Assembly: GCA_004151065.3 (NCBI GenBank)
Contig: NWUY0300059162.1
Coordinates: forward strand, 1-36,643
Source: Larix sibirica
Taxonomy: Eukaryota; Streptophyta; Pinopsida; Pinales; Pinaceae
Reading direction: 5' to 3'
DNA: 36,643 nucleotides
Below are positions 11,515 to 23,500 of the stretch, one piece after another. A program made the position numbers and the translations under genes. A model generated the notes under the pieces. That model was not told the DNA's origin, made no database searches, and saw nothing but the letters and a program-made list of their open reading frames with translations. How positions within the stretch are numbered: position 1 is the first letter of the stretch; each line of letters begins with the position of its first letter.

Positions 11515-14500
11515 ATATATTCTATGGCTATAGTGGCAGCCATCTCTTCCATCTTTCTCATGGATCTTCTGGCTATAGATGGAATCCTTTTCTTCCATTT
11601 CTTTATGGTTTTAATGGTTGTAGGTGGAAGCCATGTACTCTGATTTGACTATTGCTTATATGGTTGTAGGTGGAAGCCATGTATTTTGATTTTGGTGTTT
11701 CTTAGATGGCTGTAGATGGAATCCATGTATTCTAATTTTAGTGTTGCTTAGATGGTTGTAGATGGTAGCCATGTATTCTGATTTTAGTGTTTCTTAGATG
11801 GTTGTAGGTGGAAACCATGTATTTTTATTTTAGTATTGCTTAGATAGCTATAAATGGTAGCTTTAGATTTGACCGTGTTGATGTTTATGTGGTTGTAAGT
11901 GGCATCCTATAGATATTCTTTCATATGGTTTATGTTCTACTTTTGAAGCTTAGAAATGCAGTATGTTAATGTGAAATAATAATACATTGCACATGCTTAA
12001 CAGACACAACTTTTGAAAAAGTTAAACCACTACATTATCTAAACCATGTTTGCTTAACAAGTTGAAGATTGTAAACGAGAACAATTACAATTGAGAATGA
12101 GGCATATACAATTAGATTCATGATGAAAGACTCACAACTTAGATCAAACTCTCAGTTTAAATATATGTTCAATTATTATGTTCAAATATACTTTACCTTA
12201 GTATGTGCATTGGGTAAATGTTATGCATTTGAGTACTTGCATTTTGTTTTAAAGGGATGGATGATTACTTTGATGGCATTTAGCATGCTCACCTGGCCTT
12301 ATTTACCTTTATTTTTGTTGTGAAGTACCTCTAATCATCCTTCCCCCTACTTTCATGGTGTATTTGGCCTTGGTTTCGAGGTCGAGCACACTAGAAGTAC
12401 ATGGTCATTTCTAGCTTGGTGAGGTTGTGTATTTTATTTCTGCATTTAATATCATTTTCATTCATTTAATTAGGCTCTCATACAAAATGGACTGTTGTTG
12501 TAGAAAGGTGCATATCTTAAGAATTGAACACTTAACTACAACCCAATTTACATCACTTGTTCATATAGTAAGGGATAATTTAGTGATGCAATTGATTTCC
12601 ATATTTAAATTTCATTTCTTTTCCATAAGCATCTTAGGTGGATCATACTGCAAATGATCTAATTCTGCATATAGTATGCTTGTATTTCATAAGTTTATGA
12701 ACTCTAGTTGATAATAAAATGTAATGGGACTTAGACATATGAATCAACTTATAATTAGATCTTGCACTTGGAAGGATTATGGCTTCAATGAATAGAAGCA
12801 TATTCATCAAGGATTTTGAAATTAGGAATGGTCTAGTGTTGAAGTAATTTGATGCAACCCTCGTCTTTCATTATTCCAGTCAAAGATTCCATTCATTGTT
12901 TTTATGTCCACGATTTTAAATTCTGAGATCATTTCTTTGAAGAAAATACTCTCTATATTCAATCACCTTAGGCCTTCTTTTCTCTCAACTAAGGAGGTCA
13001 TCATGTTAAAGTATCCAACAATGATCTAGTGTTGACCTTAAATGAGAAAGCTTATTCCATGAATGGAATTAAGAAACTAGGCTTTGGTGTCCATGGTGTG
13101 AGGCCTATAATTTTTTTTCATAAATCCCATGGTCATCATTCCAATGAGATAGAATTTGGTTGAAGAGATTGAGATGTAGAGAGGAATTTCTATAAAATTG
13201 TTTCCTAGGGATTACATATGAGAGCTATACCTTTGAAGGCTCCCTAGTCATCCACTACTTAGCTACATGGGCAATAACTATATTCTATTATATTCATTGT
13301 CTCACTTGAGCATTTGGTTTATTGCAACATCAAAATGATGGTTTTTATGGTCTTCATCTAGGTTTTCAATACTTGTGCTTGCTATTTCCATTCAATCCCC
13401 TTATATTCTATATGATTTCCTTCAAGAGGAATGACGTGTAGGGTTAGGAGAAAATTTATCTATCATTGGGATATATTTTCCCAAGTCTATTAGTTGCTTG
13501 CCTAGATCTTTAAGGAGTTGTTGGTTCCTCCTTCGTTCACGCTTTCACTCCTATCATGAGGATTTGCGATGGTCCTTACGGTTAGTTATTTTAATGCCCA
13601 AAGACGGGGAAGTATGTCCATTCTTATCTAGGTTAGGTTATGTTGTTTCCATGCACGAATTTGAATAATTGCATCTCACCGTAGCTACAATTGTGACTCT
13701 AAGCTTACATGGGTTTTCCTTTTTATCACACCCATATGCATTTCTTTAAAGGTTAAATTTTCCGAGATCCATTTCTTCACCCTCTTCTAACATCAAATGC
13801 ATTTAGGTCTCCATAAATGGTTATGTATCCTCTAATACAATCATCAGTTAAGGGTTTTTCTCAATTCCACACACTAGCGAAGATTCTCCTTTTCCTTGTG
13901 TGGATTGCGAATTATTCAAGGGGTGCGATGAAGATTGCCTAGGGAATTTTGGAGAGCGACCTTCATTATTGGAGTTAGGGTCTACTTGATCATTTCTCTA
14001 CTTGACCTAATTTGAGGATAAATCCTCAAAAATGTTTGAAATTTTCACTATTATGGACAAAAATGGGTTAGCCTACCTCTATCCTATTCTAATTTTGTTT
14101 TGGAACCTAGATAAACCCCCTTGGTCTTATTTCTTAGTGGATTTTTTTAATACTAGCTTGCCAATGATATGGTAGTCCCTGAAAAATATGCTCATGTTCA
14201 TGACACTTGTGGCATCAATAGAGAATATGCTCTTAGTTAAGAATTTGGATCCATTATGAGTCTTGATGACTCAAGCAAATTGATTACAGAGAGGTCGCTG
14301 AGACATCCATGTAAACAAAAATTCTAGCATAAGATGTATACTTTCCCTACTTAGTAGCCTCTTAGGATTTTACAATATCCCCCGGAGTGTTTCTAATAAC
14401 TACCAGTATTTCCTCATCCTAGTATTTTTAGGGAAGAGAATACAGGTCTCTCCAACTAGGACAACTTTGAAATCTTCTTTTTCAATTCTAAATTTCTTAG

Positions 14501-17500
14501 TCCAAAACGAGAGTTAAAAGTCTACTAAGTTGAAAAAAGTATGAGTCATTGTAAAATATCTCTTTGTGTGCTTGAAACTAGTAAAAATGGTTGTAAGGAA
14601 ACCTTTTAACCCTAGTTTGACGTTGATACGTCCCTTAGATTTACACCTAGTATTGGTCCACTACATTAGTTTGCTTGAAACTAGTAAAAATGGTTGTAAA
14701 GAAACCTTTTAACCCTAGTTTGACGTTGATATGTCCCTTAGATTTACACCTAGTATTCGTCCACCGTATTAGGGCTTCCTTCTAGGGCCAAATCCCCATA
14801 ATTTTTTCTATCATGACATGGTCCTACATGTACTAGACATATGCACTCACTTTTCCAAATAATTCTTTACTTTAAAAGCCTTTAAAAAGTCCTATCATAT
14901 TAATATTATTAAATTAAAATTAATTTAATATATATTTTTTTCAATGTAATTGTACAATTTTATTCTTTCTTACTTTTTGTAATTTAGAATTCAAATATTT
15001 GTTAAGACCGAAAAAAATATATAAGGCCTTTATATCTTAAGTATTAGCACAAAGTAAGAAAAAAATAAGAGCACTGAACCATCTGCGAGTGGAATCATCG
15101 TGAAATGTGACTGATTGCTATTGCCTGGAGAGATCATGTTGCCCACCTTGATATGTTTGTCGCTTCGACTACAATCTGCGTGTGGAGGAGAGATCTGCAA
15201 ATCTATAGATCTACACTTGTATTTGCTTGCTCATTGAAGACGATATCTAGCGTGGAGCATGGATTAATCTATAGATCTACACTTGTATTTGCTTGCTTTT
15301 ATTTTAGTTATTATATGTACGAAATAAATAATGAAAGAACCGCTCATAGAACATGGTAAGATAACTTAAGTTGCTGTTCTTCACCAAGAACACAATTACT
15401 AATTTGATTATGTCTACAATCCATTGCAAGCTTGTGTTTCTTGATGTATTTCAGTGCCACATAAATAAGGTTACTGAGTATGTCTGCAGTTTGGTAGCTT
15501 GAATGAATGGTTATGAAAGAGCGTAGTCTATGAGATTTGAGAAGTGGATAGAGATGTTAATGAAGACCATATCAGACAAATATCAGAGTTTAAAAATGTA
15601 TTTATTATGATTTCAATATTGTTTTCAATAATGTAAACATCAAAGAGAAGTGTTGGAAATAATGTTTTTCATTAATGAAAGAAATTATTCAAATTAGTTT
15701 GTATTTTGTAAATATGGTTGAGATATTCTCTCGACCTCTCTTCCTAAATTTAGATTTCACAAAAGTTAAAAAAACTTACCAGTTTGAAAATAATATTAAA
15801 TGTGAAAAAATAGATAGCTAATCCCTTGGATGGAGTAGAGGTGGTTTGTAAGGCTTGTTAATTGAGTTCTTTTAGTTTTCAACCTATTCAAATATGAATA
15901 TATATTTTTAATTAGTAATGATTAAAAGTTTAAATATTGATTTTTAATTTAAGATATTAGTTTAATAGATAGTGAATGTTGTCAACATTTTGACCACATC
16001 ACGTTTTCATTATTCGGTGTAGGGCTTGTTAATTGAGTTCGTTTAGTTGTCAATCCATTCACATAATATTTTTTAAACTTGTTAAAAATTAAAAATTATA
16101 TATTTTTTTAGTTTAATAGATAGTGAATACTTTTAATTTTTTAAAATTATTAATATTTTTTATTTTAATTTAGAAATTAAAAAATAAAATATATATATAT
16201 ATATTTTTAAATTTACATAATTTTGCATAAATCTTTTCTCCAAAATCTTATTTATAAAATTACTAATATGGATATCAATATAATTAAATCCTTTATATTA
16301 TCTTATAGGCATCCAAAAATATATAAGAAAAATAATCTTTTTAAATCCATAAAATCACTAATATGAACATCAATATAATTAAATCCTTTGAATCNCCACG
16401 TCCAAGACCCATTTGGATTTGAAAGAGATGGTTTCCAGACAAGTGTAGGATTGCACCCCCGCCACAAAAGAGTCTGAGTTTCCCGACCATAAGAACCAAA
16501 AGCAAATTTTCCTGGCTTTGTCCAATATTCCTTTTGGAATCCAAGCCAGAGACATCCAGTAAACCAGTATTGCTTCCAAAACCGATTTTATGAGAACCAA
16601 CCTGCTTGCTCTGGATAACCAACGATGACTCCAAACCTTCAACCTTTTTTCCAACTTAGCAAGTAACCACCCCCAATCATTCTTTTTATAGCCATTTGGT
16701 TTTAACGAAAACCCTAAATACTTGAGGCCATCATCGAGATTTTTGGATTCAAAAGGGAAAAGAGCGGCGTACCTTTGAGCCTCATCATCCTCTAATAGAA
16801 AGATGGTGAGAGTAGGCTTGTGAGCGTTTATAACCATACCAGTCGCTATCCCAACTTTTCAACGTCCCTCACAGTGCCATCGCAGAATAGGTGAATGTCG
16901 TCCACAAATAATAAATGGGTGATCTCGAGGGCCTATTCCATTTAAATAGCCCTGTCTTCTAGCATCCAAAATGGCTCTACTCAGTCCTTCTGCTACTAGT
17001 AAAAAGAGGAGAAGGGAGAGGGGACAACCTTGATGAAGACCTCTTTCAGCCCCCAAAAATGATGTGGCGGCCCCATTAATTAATACTGCGAAGGAGGCAG
17101 TTGTGATGCAACTCATTATCCATTTGATGAATGAATAATCAAAGCTCAAATGTGTCATCAACATTCTTAAATACAACCAGCTAACCCTGTCAAAAGCCTT
17201 TGATAGATCAATTTTGAGAACTGCACCTTTTATTCCTTTCGTTTTTTGAGAATGAAGGCCCTCCTGGAAACATCTATGGCCTCATGAATCTGTCTTCCCT
17301 CCAAAAAACCAAACTGCTCCTGAGAGATAACCTTTGAAAGCACCTTTTTAAACCTCCTGGCAATGATCTTTGCCACCACCTTATAGGTGATATTGCATAG
17401 CAAGATCGGTCTGTAGTTGTCCAGAGTAATGGGGTGATCGGATTTTGGAATCAGAGCGATAAAAGTAGCGTTAATGGGAGGATGCATGATTCCCCCCTCC

Positions 17501-20500
17501 TTGGATTCCTTCGCCAAATGGAGAAGATCCACTCCAGTCATCTCATAACGAGCCAAGAAAAACTCAATAGTCCAACCATTCGGACCAGGGCTTTTGTCCT
17601 TCTGAAAACTGTGTAAAGTTTCTTTGAACTCTTCTTTTGAGATTCTTCAGGGTTTAGAAGACCCCGGAAGAATTGAGAAAGGCGGATAAATTTAGCTATG
17701 TTGGCTCTGTTGTTGTCTTTATAAAGGGATTTAAAGTGTGAAATACCCAAATTTGCAAGCCCTTCAAAAGAGGAAATGGCCTCATTGTTTTCATTTTTCA
17801 GTTCCCATACGGTATTTTGGTATTTCCTTCCTTTCGCAAAAGCATGGAAGAATTTCGTGTTTTCATCACCACTTTCCAACCATATTGCTCTACTCTTTAA
17901 ACGCCAGACTTCCTCCTGCTCCATTAGAATTTTTCTCCTTCTATTCTCCATAATTCCCAACTGTGCTTTTGATTCCTGAGTAAGGAAGCCCCCTCCCTAT
18001 GAGTCATGCATATGAAGAAGTTCCAATTCAACAAGTTTTAAGTCCCGTTCATCCCTTTCCTTTTTTTTAAAGGCCCATTCCTTGATTTTTTTTTTAACTT
18101 GTGAGAGATTTTGGACAAAGTGAGGCGCAACATGATTCCCTTCTTCAGGTTGGAAAGGAATCCAGTTATCTTTAATTATATTTTGACCTCCTCTTCCTTC
18201 AACCAAGCTGCACAAAGTTTGAAAGGGTTGGGGGGTTTTGTGGAGTCCCCCAAAATTTCAATACAAATTGGCGAATGGTCAGATTCTCCACCCGAGTCTA
18301 CCCATTGTCTGAATCTAAAATTTTGCTCAATCAAGTTTTTAGCTATCAGAAAACGATCCAACCGCTTCGCAATTCTGCCTTCACCTGTTCTCCTATTTTT
18401 CCAAGTGGGCTTCAATTTTGCTGGAACAATATCAATGAGGCGACAGTCCCGTAGCATAAGATCAAAATAATTTGCAAGAGGATCACCTCTTGCGTGTGGT
18501 CCCCAAGTTTCATGGTTCCTAAGGGTGAAGTTCAAATCTCTGCCCAGTATTAAGTTCTCAGATTTGAAGAAAGACTTATGTCTCATCAAATTCCAGAAGG
18601 AGACCCTCTCATCATATGGACCATATATACATTTAGGATAGTGAAATTTTCATTTAAAATAGCATGGAAAACTTCAACCCCTAGCCCAAATCCAAACCCC
18701 CAAGAGTTTTTAATCTTTACAAAAGTCGGGTTCCAACCAAGGGCAAGTCCTCCCGAGTGCCCCCTGGCATTTATCGCAAGAAAATCATAAAGCTTGAAAG
18801 TTGATTTCAAAAATGCTGTTACCCCTTCCTCCATTCCCAGGGTTTCTTGAAGCAGAAAAATATTAGGCTGATGCAAGTTTGTCAACCTTTTTAAGGCAAG
18901 TTTTTTAGGACAACTTGCCAAACCCCTGCTATTTAGTGACAAAATTTTCATTGGGCAACCCCTCCCAAAGCTCTTGCTGCTCTAAGCGCCCCTACAATAG
19001 ACTTCTGTTTTCCATCCGCTAGGTCTTGTAAAGCTTGATGCTGAGCTGTGGAAAGATGTGAAGGCCGACCCCTTCCTTTCCCTTTTGTGACAAATTGAGG
19101 GTTTTTTCCAAGGCCTTGACTCTGAGATTTTAAGTCCAATAGGTTTGGGATGTCTCGCGATCTCAGATGAAAACGAATGGGACAATTTTCCAATGATAAT
19201 GAGGAGGTCCTTCCAGGTGAAGAACCTGAGGAAAAAGAGGGGAAGGGTGCAAGACAAGTTTGGATGGGGTCCAACAAAGGTCTGTTTAGATCCAAAGTGT
19301 TGAAAGAGGGTGAACCACCTGAAGCAGGGCTCAAAGATGCAAAATGATCCCTATTTTCAATAGTTAAGGAAATTAAAGAATCTTCCAGAGAAGAGATAGG
19401 AATTATGGGAGCTTCTTTCTTACGCGGAGATCCTTGTGCTTCTGTGTTGGTTGTGTGTTGTGCTTGATCCGCCCCATGTCCTTCTTCTGTAAATGCCTCA
19501 TCTGGCTAAAATTGAGCTGTATTCTGACCTTCATCTCTTACAAAATCCTCCAGGGTGTTGACCATTGGAGCTGGCTCTTGTCGTCCCACCATCTGTGTTT
19601 CCTCCACTCTACCCGATTTTTGCTGTCCCTCATCCGTTTCAAAACCACTTCTTCCCACCATCCTCTTTCTTGGTCTATCAGATGACCTACTGAACGTTTG
19701 TTTATAGTGCTTAGCCATATGCCCATAGTTATGGCACCTGTGGCATCTAAAAGGCACCCCTTCGTAATCTAGTCTTTGCCTCCGTCTCTCCTGCCCCTAA
19801 ATGAAGTTCAACTCCTCTTTGAGCCCCGATCTGATGTTTAATGAAACCAAAATTCTGGCTACTGTCATCCGTCTGGTTTGGGTGAATGTCATATCAACAT
19901 CTATGAAAGCTCCTAAAGCATTCCCAATATCCCTGAGAGAGTCCTAGTTCCAGAATTCCCACGGTAGCTTGGCAGCCTCACCCACATCGGAATGACATCA
20001 AATTTTTCTGTATCCGCATCAAATATAGGGGTCCAACTTTTGAAAAGGATGGGGGTGTTGCCCAAACTCTAGTGCTTCTGAAAGATTCGGCCAACATCCT
20101 CCTTGCTTTTGAGATTGAAAACAAACCATCCACGCAATAAAACCATTATTATCGGTTTATAGTTCAAAAAGTCTGACCAATTTGTGACCGCCCAATTCTC
20201 CAATCCCTCAATGCTAGGGTATTTCCCTCTGGCTCTACCAACCACAGCCGTCTCGGCCATCTCCAAAGATTGTGCTACAGAGACATTTTTTCCACAAATC
20301 AAATTTAAAGGCTCTTTGGTACTTTTCAAACACTTGCTCCTTTTCCGCCTTTGTGAAGGTCCCTCTCGGGAGCACTGGTTTGCTCCTCATCCAATAGCGG
20401 TTGTCCCTGAGCCCACCTCAGGGTTAATGGTAGTACCCTGCTCGTCCGATGGTCTCATAAAAGAGGCAATGAAACCCTCCGGGCCTTGAGCAGTGAAATC

Positions 20501-23500
20501 CTCAAGGTTTGCTTTGGGCAGCGACGTTTGACATAGAGCCTCAGAGAACGGCCATCCAATTTCCAGGAGCTTCGACCCAAAACACAAGTTCGACTTAACC
20601 CAACTCTCCTCTTGAAAACCCACATGGGTTATCGTTGAGTCCACCGTTAATGGACACCCTAGGCTTGTTTGCTGCTGTGATTTGAAAAGGGAAAGCGAAG
20701 TTCCTCCCAACTACGGAGCCAAGGGTCTTGCCAAAAGAGACGCTTTTGAGGATGCCACCATTGCAGCGTTGTGGGGCGACCAACTGATCATACCCTCCGT
20801 CGCCATCTCCTCTCGTAACCGACGTGAGACCCCAGTTGTCACGTCGTCCTACGCTCGGGACCCAGGTGTCTTCGGAATAGGATCTAATTTCGGTGTTCGT
20901 AATGTTGCAGAATATTGAAATAGCCTTTGTCCCTCAAATGTATCCGTCGAGTAATCCACCTTATCCACCGTATGATACTCCATGAGTCTACCCCAACGTC
21001 CAGATGTCAAAACCCACATTCACCCTCTGTCGTTTTTAGAAGATCTGTGATTGAAAGCTCGATAGGGCTGCCTCTGCAGCCCCTTAAGACTGCGAAACCC
21101 TAGCATAACCCTCGCAGAGCCTCATCACCCCCGACATTCAAATGATACTCATAATAACCTCTCTCTCTCTCTCTATATATATATATTAAAATTAAATAGG
21201 TCTGAGTGGCCATAATGAGGTGTGCTTAGACGGGTATGACAACCGTTACACGGGCAATCACCAATAAACATCAGTGTGGCTGGGAGCCCCTAAGCCATGT
21301 GTCCTAATGGAGTCATCTCAAGAAGCACCAAACACCAACCCAGGGCATAAATGGCCCAACATGATGGGGGACTTCTGCCCATCAAGGGGCAGTCAACAAT
21401 GCTACTAAGCAAACACTTCCTGAAGTGAAAACCAAGAGTACCAGCCATGACCAGACCATGGGTCTTGAGCCCCACCAGACCAGTACTTTTACATAAATAA
21501 ACCCCAACTTGGCCTTTACAATGAAGAAAAGACCCCCCTCCTTTGTGGCATATCTGGTATGGCACACTGCAGAGTATTTGGAGGGTAACACTCCCTTTCT
21601 GATATTTGTGATCATGAATATCATGAAACAAATTCAAACAATGAGAGTGCATTCTCAATTCAAAGCATTGGATGCAGCTAATATCCCAAACAAGCATAAT
21701 ATAAGGGTTGGCGTAACTTTCACATGACACTTTTTGGATTGCGACTTATTTTCCCCAAAGAAAAATGATTATAATGAAAAACAAAAGAGGGATCAGGATG
21801 ACCAATATTTACTTTTAAACCTGCTAGTAGGTTCTTAAAAAGTGCTTTTTGAAAGTCCAAATTTTATGGATGAAACATCACAGCCAAAATGCCTGGCAAA
21901 GTTCACCACTCACTTCAACATTCAAAGTAAAACAATATGTGCTGAATCTTTTCCGACATGAATTAGAGAAGTAGACAGAGTAAAATATAGGAACTGGGAT
22001 TATTTTTTTGGGCATGCTGGGAAAAGATTCAAATGAGAACTTTCAGTGATAATTTTTTATTCTGAACAGGAAACCACTGCTCAACATTAACATGCAAATT
22101 AGGGTTTCATGCTTGTAACATTTATTCAAACTAACCTGTGCCTTTAATATTCCAAGCTCAAAACTTTCTGAAAGATCTTCAATAACTTATCATTTTAGTA
22201 ATCTGTTGAGTCTTCCATAACTTATCAGTTTACTTCATCATTGTTGCAAGGCTGCCATAGCATAATCTGTGAAGTTCAGGTTAATAATCTTGTATCTTGT
22301 GAAACCCCAGTCCTCTCTTAATTATTATTTAGAAGCAAATTACTGGCAAGAAATGTTGACTCGTTGAGCCATCCAAGTGATGATTTAATCAACATACTCC
22401 TGTTCTGCTTTCCCAAAATGGTTTCTTCATCATTAAAGTCTGCTGACAGCTTAGGTTATGAGTATCAATGCCTGTGAGCAGCAATGCAATGTTTCCCTTC
22501 ATTTTAGCTCGTTTTATCAGTCTTAGAAAGAGTCACTCTTAGTTCATAGACTTGATTCTTTTCAAATTTTTTGAGAAGAAGATGCAGCCCATTAATTTCT
22601 CATGGAATACAAATCTCATAAAATCAACACAATAAATTCTACAATTGCAGAGAACAATTAGAACAGGAAGTGAAAAAACTGGGATTGCAGGCTAAATCTT
22701 TATAAAAACCAAAACGATATTTACAGGAGGAAAAGGAGGGGGAACTATGAACTTCGAAGGCAGCCCGCAAAATCTTACTTGGAAGCTATCTACTACCATT
22801 TTCCTTCTTGTTTTCCTTCAATCTGTCAAAATTACTGCTGTAAATCTGATAGGCTGTTCTCTCCTGCCTCCCTGTGTTTTTCCTTCAAAGTTTTCTTATT
22901 TTATCATCAACGATCAAACTGAAAATTCGTTTCACAACTGAGGTAACATGTGGCTGCATGCCACATATGTTTCTTTTACATATTAGTAATAAATATTAAC
23001 ATATTGCAGTGCGTTTGTTTCTCTTATTTTTAATAAGTATACATTTACAAAGAAAATGTGCAAAAATAACCTTTTTTCTCTCTAATGGTGATCTTGGCAG
23101 GTGGCAGAATGTTGCCACAAAAAGTTTTCATTCACAACTTTGCCCCTTGCTTCAGCCATCCATTCCATGAAACATTTGGCAGAAGGCCAGAATTTTTTAA
23201 GTATGCAAATTAAACCTTGGCTGGTGAGATCCCTTAGTTGAGAACGTGCAATCTCGATTGATATTTTGAAGTTTGAGGGTGGGGGGGCTCTGCTTAGGAA
23301 CAAAGTTTGACTTGTTGGGGGACAGTATAGGCTGTCTAACTTACTGGCTGAATTCTGAGAAACTGTCACAACAGCAGAGCCTGAATCTATAACCTGAGGA
23401 AAGCTGGGGTTCTGTCTGTGTCGGGTACCCCAAGAGTGTTTACATCTGAGCCCAAAGAATCCGAATATACATGAGAAGAACTGGCTGCCGCTGAAGAGGG

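Larger units (their letters stand above)
16396..21130 (-). mobile_element. LINE E: best-preserved L1-type element, 3'-truncated
   Basis: On the - strand a GC-richer 5' leader (about 21130-20920, containing GCTAGGGTTTCGC) precedes ORF1 (from about 20783), which overlaps ORF2 by ATGA at 18951-18948. ORF2 carries endonuclease and RT and stops after the FWFLWSG region near 16500-16400. The zf-RVT and RNase H domains are missing, so the 3' end is lost at about 16396. Base composition is clearly richer in GC than the surrounding AT-rich intron. About six frame changes and a few stops inactivate it, many fewer than in the other copies. Confidence 0.92.

Noticed and set aside
11425-11648. Two + strand frames of 66-72 codons with poly(Ser-Leu)
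   Set aside because: They read through the (CT)n tract and the minisatellite; low-complexity by-products.
11524-11935. CRISPR-like array
   Set aside because: The repeats are contiguous 46-bp units without unique spacers, in a plant intron.
16254-16389. 41-bp repeat as a LINE target-site duplication
   Set aside because: Both copies lie on the same side of LINE E and are too long; a target-site duplication should flank the element.
17738-18470. Several + strand frames of 67-119 codons
   Set aside because: Antisense shadows of the LINE E endonuclease/RT frames, which carry clear motifs.
20184-20918. + strand frames of 78-101 codons
   Set aside because: Antisense to LINE E ORF1 in a GC-richer stretch; no family match.
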